Assembly: GCA_024103495.1 (NCBI GenBank)
Contig: JAGFIQ010000017.1
Span: 1-64,000, forward strand
DNA: 64,000 nucleotides
Reading direction: 5' to 3'
DNA from: Aridibacter famidurans
Lineage (GTDB): Bacteria; Acidobacteriota; Blastocatellia; Pyrinomonadales; Pyrinomonadaceae
Below, in pieces: positions 44,595 through 52,626 of this stretch. The notes below the pieces were generated by a model. That model saw only the letters and a program-made list of their open reading frames with translations. It did not search any database and was not told the DNA's origin. The position numbers were made by a program, and so were the translations under genes. Each line of letters opens with the position of its first letter. Position 1 is the stretch's first letter.

Positions 44595-47402
44595 ATGAAA
44601 ACGTTTTTCAGCACAATTTTAACCAGCTTTCTATTTGCGGCAGCAGCATTTGCCCAGTCTAAAGGATCGATCGAAGGACGGGTCGCCGATGTGACCGGCG
44701 CTGTCATCGTAGGCGCAAGCGTGACGGTCGAGGGCGGCGGATTTGAAAGAAATTCAGTTACAAACGAGTCGGGCGATTATTCGATCGATGGCGTTCCGGC
44801 CGGAAACTATACCGTCACGATCTCCAATCCGGGGTTCGCTGCCTTCACACAGCAGAATGTTTCGGTTTCGGCCAACACCGCCACCGCCATCAACGCCACG
44901 CTAGACATCGAGGTAGTGGAAACCGAAGTTACCGTCGATGATGAAACGAACACCATCGACGTCTCGCCGGATAACAACGCCAGTGCGATCGTTTTGAACG
45001 AAGAGGACATCGAGGCCCTTCCCGACGACGAAGAGGACCTTGAAGCCGCGCTGCAGGCCCTGGCCGGTCCGGGGGCTGGACCGAACGGCGGCGGGATCTA
45101 TGTCGACGGCTTCTCCGGCGGAAGCCTTCCGCCGAAGGAAACGATCCGCGAGATACGCATCAACTCCAATCCCTTCTCCTCCGAATACGACCAGCTCGGA
45201 TACGGCAGGATCGAGATCCTGACGAAACCGGGTACCGACCGGCTTAGAGGTTCGGTCGAATTCGAGTTTGAAGATGAATCGTTCAATTCCCGGAATCCGT
45301 TCCTGGACACGCGTCCGCCTTATCAGCGAAAGGAGTTCGAGGCCAGGATCGGAGGCCCGATCATCCAGAATCGTGCTTCTTACTTCCTGAACTTCGAATA
45401 CGAAGACACGCAGAATAACTCTTACGTCAATGCGATCGTGCTGGACCCGAATTTGAACCCGCTCGAGATCCAGTCGTCCGCATCGGCTCCTTCCAGGGAA
45501 TTCGAGTTCGATCCTCGCGTGGACTTCCAGATCAACGAAAACAATACGCTGGTCGTGCGTTACGGCTTCGAGCGTGAAACCCGCGAAAACGCAGGGATCG
45601 GCGGCTTCAATCTTCTTTCGCGCGGCTTCAGCACCGAAGACACCGAGCAGTCCCTCAGGATCACGGAAACCGCGATCTTGAGTCCCAGGATCATCAACGA
45701 GACCAGGTTTCAGTACCTAAGCCGAAGAAGTTCGGAGGAGGGCGGCATCGACTCGCCCACGATACGCGTGCTCGATGCGTTCACGGGCGGCGGATCGAAC
45801 ATCGGGGACGCGTTCTCGGAAGACGACCGCTTCGAAGTGCAGAATTTCACTTCATTTCTTCTCGACAAGCACTCGATAAAGGTCGGCGGGAGATTCCGGC
45901 ACGTTCGCACGGTTAACGCTTCGCCCAACAACTTTGCAGGAACTTTCACTTTCGAAAGCCTCGATCAATACCGCGAAGCTATCCTCGGTAATGCCGTCCC
46001 GACTCAGTTCACAATCGCCGGCGGCGATCCGGAAGCCTCCGTATCGCAGACGGATTTCGGCCTGTTCGCGCAGGAGGACTGGAAGGTCAATCCGGGCCTT
46101 ACGCTTTCGTTCGGGATCCGGTACGAGAACCAGACGAACATCGATAGCGATCTTGACCTGGCACCCAGGTTCGGATTTGCCTGGGCGCCGTTTGCTTCCG
46201 GCGGAGATCCGAAAACGGTGATCCGCGGAGGGTACGGTCTTTTTTACGACCGGTTCGGATCGAATCTCACCCTTCAGGCCAACCGCTTCAACGGCGTGAA
46301 CCAGCAGCGGTTCATCGTCGAAGATCCCGACATCCTTGACGATGTGGTCTTCACGCTGGACGGCGTTTCGAACGTCCCGACCGTCGATGAGCTGTCGGCA
46401 TTCCAGCAGCCGCAGACGACTCGTGTCGTTTCGCCGGAGATAAGGTCCCCGTACACTTCGCAGTTTGCGTTCAGTGTCGAGAGGGAGCTGCCGTTCAGCA
46501 CGACCGTGTCCGCGACTTATCTCAACACCAAGACCCGGAGGCTTCTCAGATCGAGGAACATCAACGCGCCGATCGACGGCGACCGGCCGTTCCCGGACCA
46601 GGGAAACATCTTTCAGTACGAGGCGACGGGACGTCTTGACCAGCAGCAGTTCATCGTCAACTTCAGGACCCGTTTCAGCGACCATTCGATCTTCGCCAAC
46701 TACTCGCTGACGGACGCAAAGAGCGATACCGACGGCGCGGGGACATTCCCCGTGGACCAGTACGATCTGACGGGAGAATACGGGCGTTCGGCGCTGGATT
46801 CGACTCACAGGTTCGTGATCGGAGGAAATTACGACGCGCCGTGGGGAATCCGCTTGAGGCCGTTCGTCATTGTCCGTTCCGGTTCGCCATTTAATATTAC
46901 GACCGGGACCGATGCGAACGGCGACACGCTGTTTAATGAGCGTCCGACTTTCGCGGAGCTCTTCGCGCGCTGCGACGCGCTTTCATTGGGCAACGACTTC
47001 TGCGATCCCGCCGGCGTCTCGGACTTTGGCAGCATAGTTCCGAGGAACTACGGCACGGGGCCGTCTTTCTTTGCCGTGAATATGAGAACCACGAAGGCGT
47101 TTGAATTCGGGACCCGTGAAAGCGGCGGAGATGATTCGATGGGCGGCGGACGACGCGGCGGCCGATTTGGCGGGCCATTCGGCGGCGGACGACGCGGCGG
47201 AGGCGGAGGCGGAGACGCGAAATACACGCTGGAATTCACCGTAACCGTCCGAAATCTCCTCAACCGGACAAACCTGAGTTCGCCGGTCGGAAACCTCCGT
47301 TCGCCGTTCTTCGGCGAGTCGCTCTCGACCGCGGGCGGCTGGGGAGGCGGCTCATCCGGCGGAAACCGTAGGATCGAGCTTGAGATCGAGTTCGAGTTCT
47401 AG
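44595..47402 (+). CDS. TonB-dependent receptor with carboxypeptidase-regulatory-like domain (Oar-like)
   Basis: 935 residues with a strong Shine-Dalgarno (GGGGGAG). The Sec signal (MKTFFSTILTSFLFAAAAFA) precedes a carboxypeptidase-regulatory-like domain (about 24-105: SIEGRVADVTGAVIVGASVT, IDGVPAGNYTVTISNPGF). A plug-like region (GGIYVDGFSGG, IREIRINSNPFSSEYDQLG, RIEILTKPGTDRLRGSVEFE) and a beta-barrel follow. The C-terminus has a Gly/Arg-rich insert (GGRRGGRFGGPFGGGRRG, about 845-875) before the last strands, ending EIEFEF. The substrate is unknown. Oar-like proteins are abundant in Acidobacteriota and are thought to import polymers or anchor surface structures. An intrinsic terminator follows the stop. 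Confidence 0.9.
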   Translation: MKTFFSTILTSFLFAAAAFAQSKGSIEGRVADVTGAVIVGASVTVEGGGFERNSVTNESGDYSIDGVPAGNYTVTISNPGFAAFTQQNVSVSANTATAINATLDIEVVETEVTVDDETNTIDVSPDNNASAIVLNEEDIEALPDDEEDLEAALQALAGPGAGPNGGGIYVDGFSGGSLPPKETIREIRINSNPFSSEYDQLGYGRIEILTKPGTDRLRGSVEFEFEDESFNSRNPFLDTRPPYQRKEFEARIGGPIIQNRASYFLNFEYEDTQNNSYVNAIVLDPNLNPLEIQSSASAPSREFEFDPRVDFQINENNTLVVRYGFERETRENAGIGGFNLLSRGFSTEDTEQSLRITETAILSPRIINETRFQYLSRRSSEEGGIDSPTIRVLDAFTGGGSNIGDAFSEDDRFEVQNFTSFLLDKHSIKVGGRFRHVRTVNASPNNFAGTFTFESLDQYREAILGNAVPTQFTIAGGDPEASVSQTDFGLFAQEDWKVNPGLTLSFGIRYENQTNIDSDLDLAPRFGFAWAPFASGGDPKTVIRGGYGLFYDRFGSNLTLQANRFNGVNQQRFIVEDPDILDDVVFTLDGVSNVPTVDELSAFQQPQTTRVVSPEIRSPYTSQFAFSVERELPFSTTVSATYLNTKTRRLLRSRNINAPIDGDRPFPDQGNIFQYEATGRLDQQQFIVNFRTRFSDHSIFANYSLTDAKSDTDGAGTFPVDQYDLTGEYGRSALDSTHRFVIGGNYDAPWGIRLRPFVIVRSGSPFNITTGTDANGDTLFNERPTFAELFARCDALSLGNDFCDPAGVSDFGSIVPRNYGTGPSFFAVNMRTTKAFEFGTRESGGDDSMGGGRRGGRFGGPFGGGRRGGGGGGDAKYTLEFTVTVRNLLNRTNLSSPVGNLRSPFFGESLSTAGGWGGGSSGGNRRIELEIEFEF

Positions 47403-47458
47403 AACCTTCCGACGAAGAAAAACTTTTTGGCAGTGGCGATGCTGCCATGCTATTATTT

Positions 47459-47488
47459 AAGTGCTCCTTCGGGAGCACTTTTCTTTTG
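47459..47488 (+). terminator. Intrinsic terminator after the Oar-like receptor
   Basis: AAGTGCTCC TTCG GGAGCACTT followed by TTCTTTTG: a 9-bp perfect stem with a TTCG tetraloop and a T-rich tract, about 57 bp after the stop codon. The adenines before the stem (TTTAAG) make it possibly bidirectional. Confidence 0.93.
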
Positions 47489-47593
47489 TTTACTTCTTCG
47501 CCCTCCCGCCATTCTAAGTAGTCCCCTTCGGCATTCGGCGGAATCGCAGCATAAACCCAACCTTCCTCCCGGTTCACTCTTAAAGAACAAGTC

Positions 47594-49021
47594 ATGGACA
47601 AGTTAAGGATCCGGATCGTACCGGTTGTTCTCGCGCTAATAGTGGGTTCAGGCATTGCTCCGGCCCAGAGAGCCATCGTCAATCCTTCGTTTGAACAGCC
47701 TGTGATCCCGGCGAACAACTATCGCCAGATCAATGAAGACAACATAGACGGCTGGGAGACGAGTCACCCGCAGAACTCGAGCTGTACAGTTGGAACGAAC
47801 CCGTGCCGCCCGATCGAGTACTGGAGGCAGGTGTTCAACGGCGTTTCCGCGGCGACAGGAGCGGGCCTTCAGTGGGCCGAGATCAACTCCACGACCAACT
47901 CTATGATCTATCAGCCGCAGTGCGTGATCAGCGGCGAGTCCTTCAGCTACGCTTTCCTTCACAGAGGAAGGGCAAGTTCCTCGGTGGCGGACGTGATGCA
48001 GTTCAGGCTCGGGATACCCGGAGGACTTCCCTCCGGATCGGTGCCCGCTGATTCGTACTCGTACCCGATCGTCCAGGTTGCGACGACGAACAACGGCACT
48101 GTCGGCGCTCCGCCAGTCGGCAGCGGTACTATCAACGCGCCGGTAGCGGCAGGAAACGGCTGGAGGAGGTACTCCGGGACCTACACTTACACGGGACCGT
48201 CGCAGGTCGTTAACATGGGCTTCGTGGCTCTCAGCACGGGAGGCGGCGATCTTTCGATCGGGAATTTCGTCGACGGATGGACGGTGACACTTGTTCCGTT
48301 CTACGAATTCAACGCGGCGGCCGGGAACGATTACGAAGATACGATATTCGGAGGCGGAAGCTCGACACCGGCCAACCGTCCCCGGGTCAGGGTCTACGGC
48401 ACGGTCGCGTCTCCGCTTGCGATAAGGGTCTCCGTAACCGGAGGCACCGCGACGCTGGGCGAGGACTACAGCCTTACCGCGACCTTCCAGTCCGGCAGTT
48501 CGGTGAGCTTCGTCGACATCGTCGTCCCTGCCGGAGTTTACGACGGCACGACGACGGGCGTCTACCCCGTACCGTTCGCCGTCTCGACGGACAACGAGCC
48601 CGAACTCGACGAGACCGTTGATTTCGCGTTCGCGCTGCTGGGCGGCTCGGCTACGGCTTCAAGCATTGATTCCTGCGGAAGCGCGGCGATCTCCTCAACG
48701 ACGTACACGATCGAGAACGACGATCTCGTCACAGCGGGAGACAGCGAGGTCTCCGGAAGGGTTGTAGATTCGGACGGCAGGCCGATCTACGGCGTCCAGC
48801 TCTACCTGGTCTCGATCGACGGAGAGTACTCGACAGCACGCTCCAACCAGATGGGAAGATTTCGGTTCGCAGGGATCGAAGCCGGCAGCGATTACTACCT
48901 TTCGGCCTTCTCCCGGTCGCACGTTTTCCTCCCGAGGGTCATAACGGTCAACGAATCCATCGACGGTCTTGTGATCCAGAGCGAGGCCGCGTCGTCACGC
49001 TCCGGACTTAAGCTCCGGTAG
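47594..49021 (+). CDS. Secreted protein with Calx-beta and carboxypeptidase-regulatory-like domains
   Basis: 475 residues. A Sec signal (about 1-24, ending IAPAQR) is followed by an N-terminal beta-sandwich of the DUF642/carbohydrate-binding type (IVNPSFEQPVIP, DGWETSHPQ, CRPIEYWRQVFNG), about 25-225. A Calx-beta-like domain comes next, about 240-385 (VSVTGGTATLGEDYSLTATF, DNEPELDETVDFAFALLGG). The C-terminal carboxypeptidase-regulatory-like domain is about 388-470 (VSGRVVDSDGRPIYGVQLYL, FRFAGIEAGSDYYLSAFS). It looks like a surface adhesion or matrix protein. Only a weak Shine-Dalgarno precedes the ATG. A terminator-type hairpin is present after it. Confidence 0.8.
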   Translation: MDKLRIRIVPVVLALIVGSGIAPAQRAIVNPSFEQPVIPANNYRQINEDNIDGWETSHPQNSSCTVGTNPCRPIEYWRQVFNGVSAATGAGLQWAEINSTTNSMIYQPQCVISGESFSYAFLHRGRASSSVADVMQFRLGIPGGLPSGSVPADSYSYPIVQVATTNNGTVGAPPVGSGTINAPVAAGNGWRRYSGTYTYTGPSQVVNMGFVALSTGGGDLSIGNFVDGWTVTLVPFYEFNAAAGNDYEDTIFGGGSSTPANRPRVRVYGTVASPLAIRVSVTGGTATLGEDYSLTATFQSGSSVSFVDIVVPAGVYDGTTTGVYPVPFAVSTDNEPELDETVDFAFALLGGSATASSIDSCGSAAISSTTYTIENDDLVTAGDSEVSGRVVDSDGRPIYGVQLYLVSIDGEYSTARSNQMGRFRFAGIEAGSDYYLSAFSRSHVFLPRVITVNESIDGLVIQSEAASSRSGLKLR

Positions 49022-49097
49022 CCCGGCCAGAATGCGTGGAATTCCACGCGTCCGATGGCTCATATTTTCGCGGAACTGCTCCGCAGGCACTGACCGA

Positions 49098-49139
49098 GGC
49101 CCGTCGGGCCCCTTTTTCGGGGGTTCCGGCGGGCCTTTT
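49098..49139 (+). terminator. Intrinsic terminator after the Calx-beta protein
   Basis: GGCCCG (49098-49103) pairs with CGGGCC (49130-49135) enclosing an inner GC-rich hairpin (CCCC TTTTT CGGGG), followed by TTTTCTTG. It lies 77 bp after the stop codon. A second perfect palindrome, GCGTGGAATTCCACGC, lies between the stop and this terminator. Confidence 0.8.
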
Positions 49140-49267
49140 CTTGTGAAAAGAGGGAACGCGGATTGCGCAAGGTATAATAGAGAACAAGCTGAAACACGGA
49201 ACGCTCGGAAGGTGCGGCGTTTCCTCATCCCCACAGGCGCGCGAGGCCTTCCGAAAGGAGTCCGCCT

Positions 49268-50623
49268 ATGCGCGCAAGCCCAAAGACAAGCCTTATCGAT
49301 GAGGTGGTCGCCGGCGAGGCGATCCCCTTACGGCCCGACGAGATATCCGACTACGATCCCCTGCTAGATGCGATTGGAGCCGCACGCATCGTCCTGATCG
49401 GAGAAGCCTCGCACGGCACACACGAGTTCTACCGGGAAAGGGCAAGGATCACGAAACGTCTGATCCGAGAAAAGGGCTTCGACGCCGTAGCGGTAGAGGC
49501 CGACTTTCCCGACGCGCACCGCGTCGACCGATATGTGCACGGCGAGGGTACTGATGCCGACGCAGAAGAGTCGCTGCGCGGGTTCAAGCGCTTTCCGCAG
49601 TGGATGTGGCGCAACGCGGAGGTCCTGGACTTCGTGGGCTGGCTCAGGGCGCACAACGACAAGATCGACGACCCCGACGGCAAGATCGGAATCTACGGCC
49701 TCGACCTATACAGCCTTCACACTTCCATCAACTCGATACTGGAGTACCTTTCGAAGATCGACCCGCAGGGAGCCGCGAGGGCCCGCGCGCGTTACTCCTG
49801 CTTCGATCACTTCGGAGAGGACACACAAATGTATGGCTACTCGACTGCCTACGGGTTAGCCGAATCGTGCGAGCGGGAGGTGGTCGAGCAGCTTGTCGAA
49901 CTACACGAAAGGTCGTCGGAACTTGCCCGTCTGGCGGGACGGGTCGCCCGGGACGACTACTTCTTCGCCCGCCAGAACGCGAGGCTCGTGAAGAACGCCG
50001 AGGAATACTACCGGAAGATGTACCGGAGCGACGTGTCCTCCTGGAATCTTCGCGATTCGCATATGGCGGAAACTCTCGAGGAACTCGACAGGTTCATCTC
50101 GGCGAAAAAAGGCAGGCCGGCGAAGATCGCCGTCTGGGAGCACAACTCGCATCTGGGCGACGCCCGCCACACCGAAATGGGGCGCCGCAGCGAATGGAAT
50201 GTCGGGCAGCTGGCCCGACAGAAGTACGGAGGAAACGTGTTCTCGATAGGGTTCACTACCGATCGCGGCAACGTTACCGCCGCTTCGAACTGGGGAGAGC
50301 CCGCGGAACGCAAGCGTGTCCGTCCCGCTCTGGAGGGAAGCGTCGAAAGCCTGTTCCACGCCGCCGGACTCGAGCGTTTTTTTCTGCTGATGAAAGAGGG
50401 ATCCCACGCAGCTGAAGCGCTGAGAGAGCCGCTGCTGGAAAGGGCCATCGGCGTGATCTACAGGCCCGAGACCGAGCGCCAAAGCCACTATTTCTACGCG
50501 AGCGTCTCGAGGCAGTTCGACAGCGTGATCCACATAGACGAAACAAGGGCGGTCGAGCCTCTAGAACGTACGGTCGAATGGGACGAAGGCGAGGCGCCGG
50601 AGACGTTTCCCAGCGGAATGTAA
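49268..50623 (+). CDS. Erythromycin-esterase-family protein (EreA-like hydrolase)
   Basis: 451 residues. Family motifs are RIVLIGEASHGTHEFYRERA (catalytic-type Glu/His), GFDAVAVEADFPDAHRVDRY, FPQWMWRNAEVLDFVGWLR, VWEHNSHLGDARHTEMG, and the FYRPET-like ending. The family hydrolyses ester bonds; members clustered with phosphoribosyltransferases or dienelactone hydrolases, as here, are of unknown substrate, so macrolide resistance should not be assumed. The start at 49268 has AAAGGAG eight bases upstream. It is the first gene of a three-gene operon. Confidence 0.92.
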   Translation: MRASPKTSLIDEVVAGEAIPLRPDEISDYDPLLDAIGAARIVLIGEASHGTHEFYRERARITKRLIREKGFDAVAVEADFPDAHRVDRYVHGEGTDADAEESLRGFKRFPQWMWRNAEVLDFVGWLRAHNDKIDDPDGKIGIYGLDLYSLHTSINSILEYLSKIDPQGAARARARYSCFDHFGEDTQMYGYSTAYGLAESCEREVVEQLVELHERSSELARLAGRVARDDYFFARQNARLVKNAEEYYRKMYRSDVSSWNLRDSHMAETLEELDRFISAKKGRPAKIAVWEHNSHLGDARHTEMGRRSEWNVGQLARQKYGGNVFSIGFTTDRGNVTAASNWGEPAERKRVRPALEGSVESLFHAAGLERFFLLMKEGSHAAEALREPLLERAIGVIYRPETERQSHYFYASVSRQFDSVIHIDETRAVEPLERTVEWDEGEAPETFPSGM

Positions 50624-50638
50624 GACAGGAGGAAGGAA

Positions 50639-51328
50639 ATGAACAGCAACACAGCGATCGACGAGAACGTGCTGATCCGGGCCGGGGATGCCGTCCTTGA
50701 AGGAAACCTCAAGGTTCCGGAAAGCGCGAAAGGCATCGTCCTGTTCGCGCACGGATCGGGAAGAAGCCGGCACAGCCCTCGAAACAAGTACGTTGCGCAA
50801 ATCATACGCGAGCACGGACTGGGGACGCTCCTTTTCGACCTTCTCACTGCTGATGAGGAAAGGGTCGACCGGGCGACACGCCATCTTCGGTTCGATATTT
50901 CCCTGCTTGCTTCGAGGCTGAAGGCCGCGGCTAGATGGGTCCAGAACCGAGAACTTACGAAACACCTGAGCCTCGGCTTCTTCAGCTCGAGCACAGGCGG
51001 CGGCGCCGCTCTTGTAGCAGCCGCGCAGATGGGCTCGGACGTTTGCGCTGTCGTTTCCAGGGGAGGCCGGCCGGACCTCGCGGGCGACGCACTTGGGCGG
51101 GTCGCTTCGCCGGTTCTTCTTATCGTCGGAGAGCTGGACGAACAAGTGATCGCGCTCAACAAGTATGCAATGCAACAGATGAATTGCCGGAACGAGCTCA
51201 GAATTGTACCGGGAGCGACACATCTGTTCGAAGAGCCCGGAACGCTGGAAATGGCGGCGAGGCTGGCCGCGGACTGGTTCCGCGATCACCTTTCGGAAAG
51301 AGCGGACGCCGCGCGGAATCGCGGCTAA
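50639..51328 (+). CDS. Dienelactone-hydrolase-like alpha/beta hydrolase
   Basis: 229 residues. It opens with a beta-strand pair (VLEGNLKVPESAKGIVLFAH), then GSGRSRHSPRNKYVAQII and the nucleophile region GFFSSSTGGGAAL, a less usual form of the Gx-Ser-x-G elbow. The acid and His lie in LLIVGELDEQVI and PGATHLFEEPGTLE. This family is often fused or adjacent to phosphoribosyltransferase domains in stress-gene clusters. The substrate is unknown. It begins 15 bp after the EreA-like gene. Confidence 0.88.
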   Translation: MNSNTAIDENVLIRAGDAVLEGNLKVPESAKGIVLFAHGSGRSRHSPRNKYVAQIIREHGLGTLLFDLLTADEERVDRATRHLRFDISLLASRLKAAARWVQNRELTKHLSLGFFSSSTGGGAALVAAAQMGSDVCAVVSRGGRPDLAGDALGRVASPVLLIVGELDEQVIALNKYAMQQMNCRNELRIVPGATHLFEEPGTLEMAARLAADWFRDHLSERADAARNRG

Positions 51329-51366
51329 GTCGTGAAAAGAAGGAAGTTCCAAGGAGAATTACGAAG

Positions 51367-52494
51367 ATGAAAAAACTAAATCTATTGTTAGGAGGAATCG
51401 GGATCGGAGCGGGGTTGATGTACCTACTTGACCCCCAGAAAGGAAGAAGAAGACGGGCGATGCTTCAGGACAAGGCTCGTCACCTGGGAACCGTCGGCAA
51501 GCGGGGCCTGGTCAAGGCTTCACATGATATCTCGAACAGGTTCAACGGGCTGGCATACGACGCCAGGTCCGTTTTCCGGGCCGATGACGATCCGTCAGAC
51601 GCGGTACTCGACGCGAGGGTACGTTCGATGCTCGGGAGAACCAGCTCGAATCCGCACGCACTAAAGACCCACGTCGAGGACGGGGTGGTCACGATCGCAG
51701 GACCCGTGCTCGAACACGAAGCGGAAGACGTGGTGTGCCGAACCTCGCGGGTTCGCGGCGTGAAGTCGGTTAATGACGAGATGGAAAGGCATTCACGGGA
51801 AGAGGAGTTCCCGTCTCTTCAAGGCGACAGGTCCTTGGAGCACAGGGAAGCCCGTTGGTCTCCGGCCCAGAGGCTTGTTGCAGCGGGCATCGGAAGCAGT
51901 ATGGCCGCATACGGAGCAAAACGGGGAGATCTTCTGGGCGCCGGGCTTGGCGCGGCGGGGACCGGGCTTCTGATCCGGAGCTTCTTCGAACGGCCTCTGA
52001 CGAAGGCCCTGACCTGCGACGGCGGCATACACGTGCAGAAAACGATCACGATCGACAAGCCGGTCGGAGAGATCTTCGAGCTTTGCTCGAAACCGGAAAG
52101 GTTTCCGGAGTTCATGAGCCATGTCCGGAATGTCGAACGCACCGGAGAAGAGACTCACCGCTGGACGGTAGACGGGCTTCCGGGAATGACCCTGACCTGG
52201 GATACCAGGATCACGGAATTCGACGAGAAGAAGCGGATAGCGTGGAAGAGCGTCGAGGATTCGGTCGTCGATCACTTCGGCGAGCTAGTATTCGAGGAAG
52301 CAGAGGACGGAGCGACAAGGCTTTCCGTCGATATGCGGTACTCGCCTCCTGCGGGCCTCATCGGCCACACGGCTGCCGAGCTGTTCGGACGCGACCCGAA
52401 GTCGGAAATGGACGACGACCTTTTGCGGATGAAGAGCTTTGCCGAGAAGAACATCGTGCCGCACGACGCGGCGGCGAAGGTTCACGGGGCGTAG
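51367..52494 (+). CDS. BON-domain and SRPBCC (cyclase/dehydrase) fusion protein
   Basis: 375 residues from the ATG at 51367 (AAGGAG ten bases upstream). The frame is open earlier, to 50935, but overlaps the previous gene. A short hydrophobic start (LLLGGIGIGAGLMYLLDP) with a basic stop (QKGRRRRA) anchors it to the membrane. A BON domain spans about 75-140 (DAVLDARVRSMLGRTSSNPH, LKTHVEDGVVTIAGPVLEHE). A glycine-rich hydrophobic segment is at about 175-205. A polyketide-cyclase/SRPBCC domain covers about 215-365 (TIDKPVGEIFELCSKPERFP, EFMSHVRNVERTGEETH). BON binds membranes, and SRPBCC binds hydrophobic molecules. The combination is known in bacteria, but its function is not. Confidence 0.88.
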   Translation: MKKLNLLLGGIGIGAGLMYLLDPQKGRRRRAMLQDKARHLGTVGKRGLVKASHDISNRFNGLAYDARSVFRADDDPSDAVLDARVRSMLGRTSSNPHALKTHVEDGVVTIAGPVLEHEAEDVVCRTSRVRGVKSVNDEMERHSREEEFPSLQGDRSLEHREARWSPAQRLVAAGIGSSMAAYGAKRGDLLGAGLGAAGTGLLIRSFFERPLTKALTCDGGIHVQKTITIDKPVGEIFELCSKPERFPEFMSHVRNVERTGEETHRWTVDGLPGMTLTWDTRITEFDEKKRIAWKSVEDSVVDHFGELVFEEAEDGATRLSVDMRYSPPAGLIGHTAAELFGRDPKSEMDDDLLRMKSFAEKNIVPHDAAAKVHGA

Positions 52495-52539
52495 GTGCAT
52501 TATCATCGAGCGCGAGCTTTGAGACCGGTGAAAGCATGT

Positions 52540-52598
52540 AGCGCGAAGCGCTGCTCTAAACTGGTTAATATGAACTGTTTAGAGCAGCGCTTCGCGCT
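52540..52598. terminator. Long perfect inverted repeat between convergent genes
   Basis: 22-bp perfect arms (52540-52561 AGCGCGAAGCGCTGCTCTAA+AC and 52577-52598 GTTTAGAGCAGCGCTTCGCG+CT) enclose a 15-base loop. It lies between the convergent BON-SRPBCC and molybdenum hydroxylase genes. It may act as a bidirectional terminator, followed on plus by GCGGTTTTCTGC; the GC-rich base is like REP elements. Confidence 0.85.
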
Positions 52599-52626
52599 GC
52601 GGTTTTCTGCAAACCAAGGCTGGGCT

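Noticed and set aside
49268-50623. Macrolide-resistance gene ereA/ereB
   Set aside because: Family membership only; the operon context points to another role and sequence identity could not be measured.
50935-51366. Upstream extension of the BON-SRPBCC protein
   Set aside because: It overlaps the dienelactone-hydrolase-like gene in another frame; a good Shine-Dalgarno supports the ATG at 51367.
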